The notes beneath the pieces are model-generated. The model ran no database searches and was not told the origin of the DNA. It saw only the letters and a program-made list of their open reading frames with translations. From IMG/VR virus record IMGVR_UViG_3300035698_025924, positions 1-20,493 of that record: a stretch of DNA of 20,493 bases. The stretch is one strand, 5' to 3'. This DNA is from a virus. The first letter of the stretch is position 1. Each line of letters starts with the position of its first letter. This document shows positions 13,560-20,167 of this stretch, piece by piece. The position numbers and the translations under genes were made by a program.

Positions 13560-13925
13560 ATGGGATTTAATTTTTTTGACATCATAGCCAGTGCGTTCAG
13601 CATTTTTTCGGCGGTTCAAACCCGTTCGGAAAACAAACGGGCGGCAAAAGAAGCGCAAGCGATTTCGGACCGGGAAGCGGTGCGCAAACGGGCGGAACTG
13701 GACCGACTTCGAAGTTCGCAACGGGTTGCCTATGCGCGGGCCGGGGTCAAGTTATCGGGAACGCCAACCCTGGTGATTGATGAGTCGCAATCACAGGGCC
13801 AAATGGACATCGACATTATAAAAGCTCGTGGCCTGCAACAGGCCAATGCCTACAACGCGAAGGCCGCGCAGTCAGGTACCGATGCCCTTATCAAGGGTGC
13901 GCGCCTGTATTCTAAACTATTATAA
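13560..13925 (+). CDS. Internal virion protein, T7 gp14-like
   Basis: This 121-aa protein has AAGGAGAG at 13548-13555 as its ribosome site. It starts with a short hydrophobic segment (FFDIIASAFSIFSAV), then a basic helix (ENKRAAKEAQAISDREAVRK). The central signature RSSQRVAYARAGVKLSGTPT, followed by LVIDESQSQGQMDID, is what I associate with gp14-type core proteins of podoviruses, which are ejected first and form a pore in the outer membrane. The ejection-type gene follows 15 bp downstream, as gp15/gp16 follow gp14 in T7-like order. Confidence 0.75.
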   Translation: MGFNFFDIIASAFSIFSAVQTRSENKRAAKEAQAISDREAVRKRAELDRLRSSQRVAYARAGVKLSGTPTLVIDESQSQGQMDIDIIKARGLQQANAYNAKAAQSGTDALIKGARLYSKLL

Positions 13926-13940
13926 ACGGAGGGCTCCCAA

Positions 13941-14771
13941 ATGGGCGAAATTCCAATCTATACGTCGAAAGAAAAACCAGCCGTGGCAGAACCCGTGGTG
14001 CCTTTGTTTAGCCGGGATGCCGTGGAAGGGGTCTCTGAATTGGCCCGGCATTATGAGAAACGTCAAATGCAGGATGATCAGGTCACGGCGATAGGCGTTG
14101 AGCAGACACACGCGCAATGGCAGGACGCTTATCTGGATCACCCGGAAACGGGCTTCCTCACTCGGCGCGGGGCCGATGCCAAAGGCGGCTTTGAGGCATT
14201 TCAGACGGAAGCCGAGCGTAAATATCTGGAGCTCAACGATGGCCTTGAAAATGCCAACCAGCGCGCCTTGTTTGAAAAACGCTTTCAAGATCGTGTAGGG
14301 CAGGCCCAAGACCGCGTTGCTGCTCATGAAGCGCGGGAAGCCGATGTGCATCGGCGAACGGTGCTGGGTGATGCATCGATCAGAGAAGCCCGCCGAGCCG
14401 TTGATTTGGCAACAGAAGGCAATGCCGACGGGGCTGATCAGGCGATGGGCATGGCGGCCCGGTTTTTAGGCCAAAGCCTGGGTGATCTTCCGGTCGACCA
14501 ACAAGACGAAGCGCGGCGGATGCTGGTCAGTAGTTTTCACGGTGAAGTTTTTAACCGACGCCTGGATGATGATCCGCTGGCCGCAGCACAGTATTTGTTT
14601 GTAAACCAGAAATCAATTGACCCTGCGATTTACGATCAATACCAGCAGACCGCGAATCAAAGGATAGAGCTGGCGCAGGGACGGGAATTGTTTAACCGTT
14701 TCTATGCACCGGATTCATACCTGGAAGATATTTTTGTGACCATTGATACCGCAGACGCTGCCGACCCATAA
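13941..14771 (+). CDS. Ejection-type internal virion protein, N-terminal part (interrupted by TAA-TAG)
   Basis: This is a paralogue of residues 1-275 of the protein at 5453. Shared blocks are MGEIPIYTSKEK, SELARHYEKRQMQDDQVTAI, ETGFLTRRGADAKGGFEAF, NDGLENANQRALFEKRFQDR and VLGDASIREARRAVDL. AGGAGG-like CGGAGGG at 13927-13933 gives a good ribosome site. The gene lies where podoviruses carry their large core proteins, so it is probably the original ejection gene and the one at 5453 a displaced copy. Two adjacent stops (TAA 14769-14771, TAG 14772-14774) sit where the intact paralogue has Gln277-Lys278. Reading continues in the same frame past them. Alone it would give a 276-residue product. Confidence 0.75.
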   Translation: MGEIPIYTSKEKPAVAEPVVPLFSRDAVEGVSELARHYEKRQMQDDQVTAIGVEQTHAQWQDAYLDHPETGFLTRRGADAKGGFEAFQTEAERKYLELNDGLENANQRALFEKRFQDRVGQAQDRVAAHEAREADVHRRTVLGDASIREARRAVDLATEGNADGADQAMGMAARFLGQSLGDLPVDQQDEARRMLVSSFHGEVFNRRLDDDPLAAAQYLFVNQKSIDPAIYDQYQQTANQRIELAQGRELFNRFYAPDSYLEDIFVTIDTADAADP

Positions 14772-14774
14772 TAG

Positions 14775-15233
14775 ATCATCGCCAAAGGTTTGGCTGACGA
14801 GCAAAGAGAGACGGAGAAAGCCGAACAGATTGGCCTGGAGAAACAGAAACTTCAGGCGATTGAAGACGCCGCCCGACAGGCGGTTCAGTTGATAGATGAA
14901 GGCACGTCCTATGAGGCGGTGCCCGATAAGGTGATCGATGTCCTGCCGCGTGATCACCGCCGGGCGGTGCGCACCGTTTTTACCCAAAAGATCAGCGGGC
15001 AACCGGCACCGTTTAACGCGTCCCTTGAGGTTGATCTGCATGACGCCTGGATCAGGGCGATCAATGGGGACAGCACCAAGTTTTTATCAATGCCGCTTGC
15101 GCAACACCTGGGATCTCATAACCGGGAAAGGTTGGGTCTTTGGCGGCAGCGTCAGGCCAGCTTGAAGGCGGCGAACCCCGGTTATATGGCGGAGCTCAAC
15201 CGGCGCAAGTTGGCGATGCGCGAACAACATTAA
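14775..15233 (+). CDS. Ejection-type internal virion protein, C-terminal part after tandem stops
   Basis: The same frame resumes with IIAKGLADEQRETEKAEQIG, matching residues 279-298 of the paralogue at 5453, and runs to RRKLAMREQH and TAA at 15231-15233, matching up to about residue 426. TTG 14790 is the first start-like codon, but no ribosome site precedes it, so independent translation is unlikely. The copy ends before the linker and has no toxin tip, and a terminator follows within 60 bp. With the two stops read through, the protein would have about 430 residues. Confidence 0.6.
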   Translation: MIAKGLADEQRETEKAEQIGLEKQKLQAIEDAARQAVQLIDEGTSYEAVPDKVIDVLPRDHRRAVRTVFTQKISGQPAPFNASLEVDLHDAWIRAINGDSTKFLSMPLAQHLGSHNRERLGLWRQRQASLKAANPGYMAELNRRKLAMREQH

Positions 15234-15265
15234 AAATATCTGTTGCGGAATAATTTAATCTAACG

Positions 15266-15289
15266 AGGCGCCTTTCGGGGCGCTTTTTT
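15266..15289 (+). terminator. Rho-independent terminator after the ejection gene
   Basis: The stem pairs AGGCGCC (15266-15272) with GGCGCTT (15279-15285), with one G-T pair and a 6-base loop, followed by T residues to 15289. It separates the core-protein genes from the fibre and lysis genes. Confidence 0.8.
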
Positions 15290-15304
15290 ATAGGACTTAA
15301 CAAT

Positions 15305-17239
15305 ATGACAATTACAAACAATACAATCAGAACTTCGACGAACGGGGACGGTGTTACGACCGCGTTCGCTGTTAGCTTTCCGTTTTATGAACAGACCGAG
15401 CTTGTCGTGATTTTGGTCCAGGCGGACGGGACGGAAGTGACGCAAATCCTGACGACCCACTACACCGTTTCAGGTGGCGACGGGACAACAGGTACGATTA
15501 CTATGGTCACCGCGCCGGCCAGTGGTGAGCGCCTGGTTAGATACCGCGTATCCCCGCTGACCCAGGAAACCGATTACGCGGACGGAGATGCATTTCCAGC
15601 GGATAGTCATGAAGCGGCACTGGATCGGTTGACGATGCAAAACCAGGAACAAGCCGACAAATTGGCCCGTGCGCTGACGCTGTCGGAATCATCAGAAGTT
15701 GCAAGTTCATTGACCATGGAAGAGCCAGTCGCCGGGCGCGGGTTGAAGTGGAACGCGACGGAAGACGGGATCATCAACACCGGTGTTGATGTGGAAATAC
15801 TGGAGTCCAATGTTGCAGCGGATGCTGCGCAAACGACACTGGACCGGATGGCTACAGCGGCCGACGTTGTTTCAACAAATGCGGACGTGGTTTTGACGAA
15901 TGCGGACGTGGTGAGTTCAGCGGCAAACGCAGCCCTGGCTTCGGAAATAGCCTCATCGGCGGACGCGATAAGCGGCCTGTCAGATGTCGACACAGTGTCA
16001 TCGGCCCCCTTAACAGACGATGCGCTAATCTGGAATGGCGTCAATTGGGTGCCTGGCTCATCAACTGCCGAAATAGGGTTTCTCAACAAATCGGCATGGG
16101 CCGATGATGGTGTCGAGACGATCACCTTAACCACACCGGCGTCGGCCATTGGTAAAGCGCATGTCAAGGTCTGGGAAGAAATACCGGATACCGGTTCCAC
16201 TAATAGCGAGTGGGATATAATCACTGACGAAACAGGCTTCACGATTTATGACAGCGCTTACGCCGTATCATTAACTCCAGCGGCCACGTCAGGAACAAGT
16301 GTTTCTTTCACTTTAGGTTCCGGTAGCTGGGCTTCAACAGACGTTGGCAAGATCATAAAGAATGTAAGCACCGGAGAAGCGGGGCAGGCTAGAATTATGT
16401 CCATAGCCTCTGCCGTTGCAATCTGTGAAATCACAACAACGTTTACGGATACCAATGCAATTGCATCCGGTGATTGGGAACTAAATGCCGGGGCGTTTAC
16501 CAACGGGGCTTTCGAACTTGCCGGTGCGTCAGGTGCTTTAACCGGTAATTCCGAAACGGTCATTAACGCTGCAACGAGTAACTATATAGACGTAGGAGTT
16601 ATCGACAGCACCAAGGCGATTGCCGTTTTCCGCGATGGCGGGGTCAGCAACTACGGCAGGGCGGTGGTCCTTACAATCTCAGGAACGACGATCACCGCCA
16701 ATACAGAATACACCTATAACGCCTCAGTAACCGAGAGCACTTTTGTCACCGTTTTATCCGCCACAAAGGCCATCGTTTTTAACAGGACAACCGGTGCGCC
16801 TTACGACTTTACCGGACGTGTTTGCACCATTAGTGGAACGGCTCTTTCGTTCGGGTCAAGCCTGTCTATATCGGGCGGAGTAAACGGGGGGTACTACGGC
16901 TGCCAAAGGATTTCCGATACCACGGCTTTTGTTAATTGGGGCGGGTACAGCCCAAGCGCAAATAAAGCGGGCATCCTCACTGTGTCAGGAACAACGCTTA
17001 CGGTCGGCACCGCTACCACCTATGAGGCGGCACTAGAGGGAGCCACCTACGAAGTTGCTCTCCTGTCTTCGACCCTGGCATTTGTCGCCTACGCAACTGG
17101 CGGGGCTGGGTATGCGCGAACAATGACAATTTCCGGCACAACGGTAACAGCAAACACACGGCTTCCGTCGCAGAACCGTTTGTTGCAACCTACGCCAGCG
17201 GTCAACACGTTGCGGCGATCAGTGCCAACGACAGCGTAG
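15305..17239 (+). CDS. Tail fibre protein, T7 gp17-like N-terminus (frame breaks near 17155)
   Basis: The N-terminal ~130 residues match the tail-attachment domain of podoviral fibres: TTAFAVSFPFYEQTELVVIL, HYTVSGGDGTTGTITMVTAP, GERLVRYRVSPLTQETDYAD and FPADSHEAALDRLTMQNQEQ. A helical, Ala/Asp-rich stalk follows (residues ~175-240, STNADVVLTNADVVSSAANA), then a beta region and about four ~50-residue repeats. The last ~25 codons (from ~17155) read RLPSQNRLLQPTPA and look like a wrong frame; the true continuation is one base back (next entry). With the frame repaired the protein would be about 837 aa. The 644-residue product would lack its C-terminal domain. Confidence 0.8.
   Translation: MTITNNTIRTSTNGDGVTTAFAVSFPFYEQTELVVILVQADGTEVTQILTTHYTVSGGDGTTGTITMVTAPASGERLVRYRVSPLTQETDYADGDAFPADSHEAALDRLTMQNQEQADKLARALTLSESSEVASSLTMEEPVAGRGLKWNATEDGIINTGVDVEILESNVAADAAQTTLDRMATAADVVSTNADVVLTNADVVSSAANAALASEIASSADAISGLSDVDTVSSAPLTDDALIWNGVNWVPGSSTAEIGFLNKSAWADDGVETITLTTPASAIGKAHVKVWEEIPDTGSTNSEWDIITDETGFTIYDSAYAVSLTPAATSGTSVSFTLGSGSWASTDVGKIIKNVSTGEAGQARIMSIASAVAICEITTTFTDTNAIASGDWELNAGAFTNGAFELAGASGALTGNSETVINAATSNYIDVGVIDSTKAIAVFRDGGVSNYGRAVVLTISGTTITANTEYTYNASVTESTFVTVLSATKAIVFNRTTGAPYDFTGRVCTISGTALSFGSSLSISGGVNGGYYGCQRISDTTAFVNWGGYSPSANKAGILTVSGTTLTVGTATTYEAALEGATYEVALLSSTLAFVAYATGGAGYARTMTISGTTVTANTRLPSQNRLLQPTPAVNTLRRSVPTTA
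16590..17165 (+). repeat. About four 50-residue beta-propeller-like repeats in the fibre
   Basis: The motif Ile/Val-Ser-Gly-Thr-(Thr/Ala) recurs at about 16678, 16832, 16984 and 17129, with spacings near 150 bp. Each is preceded by a block of the type STKAIAVFRDGG, ATKAIVFNRTTG, DTTAFVNWGGY or STLAFVAYATGG. The pattern fits blades of a propeller or another repeated beta-sheet fold in a receptor-binding region. Confidence 0.6.
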
Positions 17240-17817
17240 ACACAACTTACTATACGGATCTGAATAACGTCACGGTAACCGAAGCACTGAACGGGCAGAC
17301 GGCGAATTTCGCGTTCAGCTTTAATCCGACATTTACCGGCAACGCCGTAACCGGGGGGACGTTTGTCATTATTGGTAACGGCGAAACAACAACCCGCAAC
17401 ATCGCTTCAAGTCTTAACAGCGTACACGGCGGAACGGGCGGAGTTTGGCATATCAACACCAACGCAACCTATGCATCTGAGACATGGGCGGCGGCGGCGG
17501 TCGATAACCCAGTGTACGCTTTGCAGGAAGCCCAAGACACGGCGATTAACGCAATGAGCGGGACCGACGTTGGTGCGGTAGCTGATGGCAATTGGCCCGC
17601 GTTCGCGACGGATTTTGCATCGGCAATTATCTTAAAATCCACAAGTGCCAGCGTCACGCCAAGCGTTGACAAGATCGTATTTAATTACGACGGCGATGTT
17701 ATCAACCAGGACGAAACGGACAAGTATATCATCGAAATGCCAGCGGTTGATACAGTCAAAGTTACCGCGCCATCGTCGGGCGGTCCGCGCAATGCCCGCG
17801 TTTATATCAGCAAATAG
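17160..17817 (+). pseudogene. Tail fibre 3' part, shifted by one base
   Basis: From about 17156 the frame one base back is open to TAG 17815-17817 and reads TASVAEPFVATYASGQHVAA, then NGQTANFAFSFNPTFTGNAV, WHINTNATYASETWAAAAVD and DKIVFNYDGDVINQDETDKY. It continues the fibre repeat pattern: ASVAEPFV lines up with ASVTESTFV in the earlier repeat. The break falls in the short ACACAC run at 17154-17159, consistent with loss of one base. I see no canonical slippery heptamer for programmed frameshifting. It may be a real mutation or an assembly error. GTG 17512 is the first start-like codon in this frame and has no ribosome site. Confidence 0.7.
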
Positions 17818-17826
17818 GAGATCTCC

Positions 17827-17985
17827 ATGAAACACACGAAGGAACAACTAGAAGCCGCCAAAGCCGCGCGTGAGGAAAAGAAGAAGAAAAAGGACAACAC
17901 CAATTTGTTGGTGGATCTGCTTATTCAGCAGGGGATTATTTCTAATTCCGATCTGAACGGTAAATACAAAAACTTGAAACCGTAG
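17827..17985 (+). CDS. Small phage protein with a Lys/Glu-rich helix (52 aa)
   Basis: ATG 17827 has AGGAG at 17816-17820 as its ribosome site, and TAG at 17983 ends the frame 11 bp before the next start. The N-terminal half is a highly charged helix (LEAAKAAREEKKKKKDN); the C-terminal half reads NLLVDLLIQQGIISNSDLNG. It lies in the lysis/fibre operon. I do not recognise a family. A role as a fibre accessory or lysis helper is possible but unsupported. Confidence 0.65.
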   Translation: MKHTKEQLEAAKAAREEKKKKKDNTNLLVDLLIQQGIISNSDLNGKYKNLKP

Positions 17986-17996
17986 GAGGTTTTGCG

Positions 17997-18293
17997 ATGA
18001 GTAAGATGATTGCCACCGTAATGGTGGTTTTTTTATGTCTGATTTCCGGCTCGGTGTTCGCACAAACCGTGTGCGGAAAACGTGCCGCTGTGCTCAAGCA
18101 GTTGGGCGACATCTATAAGGAAACGCCGATTTCCATGGCGCTGGCGGCCAATGGTTCTGTTGTCGAAGTTACCCGTTCGGAAAAAGGCAGTTGGACCCTA
18201 TTGCTGACCAATCCGGCTGGTGTCACCTGTTTGATGGCAGCGGGGGAGAGTTGGGAAAACTTGAGAGCAAAAACCAAAGGGGACGGCGCGTGA
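17997..18293 (+). CDS. Exported small protein of the lysis region
   Basis: This 98-aa protein has a strong ribosome site (AGGAGG, 17984-17989). It starts with a clear signal peptide: basic MSK, hydrophobic IATVMVVFLCLISG, and a likely cleavage after VFA (residue 22). The mature part has two Cys (C26 and one in GVTCLMAAGESWENL), which could form a disulphide in the periplasm, and ends GESWENLRAK. I cannot name a family. Its place before a holin-like gene and an endolysin suggests a periplasmic lysis or superinfection function, but it has no lipobox or long coiled coil, so it is not an obvious spanin. The stop overlaps the GTG start of the next gene. Confidence 0.7.
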   Translation: MSKMIATVMVVFLCLISGSVFAQTVCGKRAAVLKQLGDIYKETPISMALAANGSVVEVTRSEKGSWTLLLTNPAGVTCLMAAGESWENLRAKTKGDGA

Positions 18294-18529
18294 TTGACGA
18301 ACTTAAACATCAGATCGAAGCCTTACCTGCCGAAAAAGCGGGCGTTGTTTTGGCAACCGCTGGCACCGGTGGGATGACGATCCAGACATTTACCGAATGG
18401 GCCAATTTGATCGTCACTGGCGGCAACGCTGTTCTGGTTATGGGTGGCATTTATTTGCTTTGGCATAAAATTAAGAAGAGTCCACGGACGCGCCGGAAAG
18501 ACGATTCCGGGCAAACATCATCCCTTTGA
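18290..18529 (+). CDS. Putative holin (79 aa, one clear membrane segment)
   Basis: I place the start at GTG 18290, not at the upstream start at 18191. AAAGGGGA at 18276-18283 fits GTG well, the start overlaps the previous stop (GTGA), and the upstream residues are out-of-frame sequence of the preceding gene. The protein has a charged N-terminus (DELKHQIEAL), a Gly/Thr-rich stretch, one membrane helix at about residues 38-58 (ANLIVTGGNAVLVMGGIYLL) and a basic tail (HKIKKSPRTRRK). Size, topology and its place directly before the endolysin suggest a holin or holin partner. Confidence 0.6.
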   Translation: MIDELKHQIEALPAEKAGVVLATAGTGGMTIQTFTEWANLIVTGGNAVLVMGGIYLLWHKIKKSPRTRRKDDSGQTSSL

Positions 18530-18546
18530 ATAAAGGAGAAAAATAC

Positions 18547-19083
18547 ATGAATCTCTCAAATAATTTCACCTTGTCGGAGCTTAGTAAATCTGGCACGGCC
18601 TTGCGCTTCGGTATCGAAAACAAACCGAATACCAACGAGATACAAAATCTCATGCGCGTCTGTGAGAAGATGTTGCAGCCGGTTCGTGATCACTACGGGG
18701 TGCCGATCCAACCAAAAAGCGGATTCCGCTGTGAGGCTCTTGAGAAAAGAATATGTTGGGGCGGAGATGATGCGAAATCAGCGTTTGCCAAATGGTGCGC
18801 GAGATGTTCGAAAATGCCGAATGAGAAAACGTGGCCTGAATATTTTGCAAGGAAGTCCCATCCATCTGGCGAAGCTGTAGACTTCGAAGTTCCTGGCGTT
18901 TCGAACTTAAATTTAGCCATCTGGATTATGAATAATCTGGATTTCGACCAACTCATTCTTGAATTCTGGAAAGAGGGTAATCCCCATGCTGGATGGGTGC
19001 ATTGCTCCTATAAGAAGGAAGGTAATCGCAAACAGATTTTGACTATTGGGGCTGGCGGTGTGTCCCAAGGATTGGGGGCTTAG
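18547..19083 (+). CDS. Endolysin, M15-family peptidase
   Basis: This enzyme class cuts peptide bonds of peptidoglycan using zinc. The start is ATG 18547 because AAAGGAG (18533-18539) precedes it; an in-frame ATG at 18526 lies before that site. At 178 aa the protein opens with NLSNNFTLSELSKSGTALR and VCEKMLQPVRDHYGVPIQPK, then SGFRCEALEK. The zinc ligands appear to be His105 and Asp112 in SHPSGEAVDFEV, and His152 in HAGWVHCSY. Between Arg61 and His105 there is an insertion of about 30 residues with several Cys and Trp (WCARCSKM). It has no signal peptide, so it depends on a holin for access to the wall. Confidence 0.85.
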   Translation: MNLSNNFTLSELSKSGTALRFGIENKPNTNEIQNLMRVCEKMLQPVRDHYGVPIQPKSGFRCEALEKRICWGGDDAKSAFAKWCARCSKMPNEKTWPEYFARKSHPSGEAVDFEVPGVSNLNLAIWIMNNLDFDQLILEFWKEGNPHAGWVHCSYKKEGNRKQILTIGAGGVSQGLGA

Positions 19084-19085
19084 AG

Positions 19086-19523
19086 ATGTTTGGCATAGAT
19101 GACATGATCGGCGCGGGTCTGAGAATCCTCGATAAAGTGATTCCTGATCCCGCCGCTAAGGCCGCAGCAACACAAGCTTTGCTTGAACTAAATCAAAAAG
19201 GCGATCTGGCCTGGCTGGAGGCTGATGTTAAGTTGATGTCCGGTCAGATGGAAATCAACAAAATGGAAGCCATGCACGGTGGCACCTTCAAAGGCGGCTG
19301 GCGTCCGGCGGTTGGCTGGATCTGTGCGTTTGCCATGGCTTATAAGTTTATTCTGGCTCCGTTCATAATCTCTATCGTTCAAATCATCGCCCATTTTACC
19401 GGCGCGGAACTTTTTCCAATAGAAAACTTGCCAGAACTGGAATGGATGGAATTGTCTGTTGTTCTGCTGGGTATGTTGGGGATAGGTGGAATGAGGACGA
19501 TGGAGAAAAACAGAGCTGGATAG
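19086..19523 (+). CDS. 3TM-family phage holin
   Basis: This 145-aa protein has a soluble helical N-terminus (GAGLRILDKVIPDPAAKAAA, LAWLEADVKLMSGQMEIN), then the family signature GGWRPAVGWICAFAMAYKF. Membrane helices lie at about residues 76-100 (RPAVG to ISIVQ) and 122-137 (ELSVVLLGMLGIGGMRT). Similar proteins occur beside M15 or other lysins in alphaproteobacterial phages and gene transfer agents. It starts two bases after the endolysin stop. This is the last recognisable phage gene. Confidence 0.85.
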   Translation: MFGIDDMIGAGLRILDKVIPDPAAKAAATQALLELNQKGDLAWLEADVKLMSGQMEINKMEAMHGGTFKGGWRPAVGWICAFAMAYKFILAPFIISIVQIIAHFTGAELFPIENLPELEWMELSVVLLGMLGIGGMRTMEKNRAG

Positions 19524-19756
19524 CTCGCTGAATAATTTGGAAGCCGACTGGTTTTGGTTAATTTTTGTCGTATGTTGATATCCAACCAGCTAATCCGCCA
19601 AGAATTATACTTATGCTGTAATCTTCGAAACGAGGTGTTGATGCCATCTTCTCTTTATTAACAAGATAAACATATAATTTATGTCCTTACCGATTTATAA
19701 TAGAGGATAATTAGGTAAACTCTACGGGATGGGTAATTAAGGTTGGCGCATAATAT
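19524..19756. other. AT-rich gap between prophage and host genes; probable right end of the prophage
   Basis: Phage lysis genes end at 19523 and a host-type gene starts at 19757, so the right attachment site should lie here. I see no tRNA gene and cannot define the core repeat because the left end is outside the window. TATAAT occurs at 19673-19678 and 19696-19701, but neither has a good -35 box; the second could serve the DUF983 gene. Apart from the tiny reverse frame at 19558-19647, I see nothing else. Confidence 0.5.
19558..19647 (-). CDS. Possible 29-aa membrane peptide on the reverse strand
   Basis: Read leftwards from 19647, a start follows AAAGAGAAG at 4 bp and the frame encodes MASTPRFEDYSISIILGGLA, then GWISTYDKN and a stop. 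The middle is hydrophobic. The ribosome site and compact form make it plausible, but a frame this short can arise by chance, and it matches nothing I know. Confidence 0.25.
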   Translation of the reverse strand: MASTPRFEDYSISIILGGLAGWISTYDKN

Positions 19757-20149
19757 ATGAGCGAGTTTGAACCATCTGATTTATCGATAGGGCAAGCGAT
19801 TCTGGTCGGTCTTCGCTGTCGATGTCCGCGCTGTCGTATTGGAAAGGTGTTTCCGAAGTATTTGAAGATTGCCGACGAATGCCCCAGTTGTGGACTGGGC
19901 CTATTGGGTCACGACAGCGGCGATGGTGCCGTGGTCCCGGCCATCCTCTTAGTTGGCAGTCTGGTTGTCGGGATGGCGCTTTATTATGAATTGAACTATG
20001 CGCCGCCGTTGTGGGCACATATCGTTTTGTGGGGGCCCGTTATATTTATCCTGACAGGGCTTATCCTTCCTCCGTTAAAAGGAATTGGAATAGCACTGCA
20101 GTATAAATTCAGATCTACGGAAGAGCCGCCACGTCCCGGCGGCATATGA
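19757..20149 (+). CDS. DUF983 family membrane protein
   Basis: This 130-aa protein has the layout of DUF983 proteins, widespread in Alphaproteobacteria and of unknown function. A zinc-ribbon-like N-terminus carries Cys21, 23 and 26 (RCRCPRCRIGKVFPKYL) and Cys42 and 45 (ECPSCGLGLLGHDSGDG). Two membrane helices follow (about residues 57-78, AVVPAILLVGSLVVGMALYY, and 86-106, WAHIVLWGPVIFILTGLIL). No strong ribosome site is seen before ATG 19757. It is a host gene facing an enoyl-CoA hydratase gene 18 bp away. An inverted repeat (GCCGCC with GGCGGC, near 20124-20143) overlaps its 3' end and might act in termination, though no T run follows. Confidence 0.85.
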   Translation: MSEFEPSDLSIGQAILVGLRCRCPRCRIGKVFPKYLKIADECPSCGLGLLGHDSGDGAVVPAILLVGSLVVGMALYYELNYAPPLWAHIVLWGPVIFILTGLILPPLKGIGIALQYKFRSTEEPPRPGGI

Positions 20150-20167
20150 CTTCTCGCACCCTATTGC

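Noticed and set aside
2810-14774. Stop-codon reassignment (TAG or TAA read as an amino acid) to explain the in-frame stops in several copies
   Set aside because: The stops replace different residues (Gln, Lys, Ile/Thr-like positions), involve both TAA and TAG, and occur only in redundant accessory copies. Portal, capsid, tail and endolysin genes use normal stops and have none inside. No suppressor tRNA is visible.
17150-17170. Programmed -1 frameshift in the fibre
   Set aside because: No canonical slippery heptamer or clear downstream hairpin is present, and fibres are not known to need such a shift.
17512-17817. Separate 101-aa gene after the fibre
   Set aside because: It is the out-of-frame 3' end of the fibre; the frame is open back to ~17156 and GTG 17512 has no ribosome site.
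15305-17817. Diversity-generating retroelement target in the fibre
   Set aside because: I saw no reverse transcriptase and no template repeat in the window.
18191-18529. 112-aa version of the holin starting at 18191
   Set aside because: The extra N-terminus is out-of-frame sequence of the exported protein gene; GTG 18290 has the ribosome site and the overlap expected of coupled genes.
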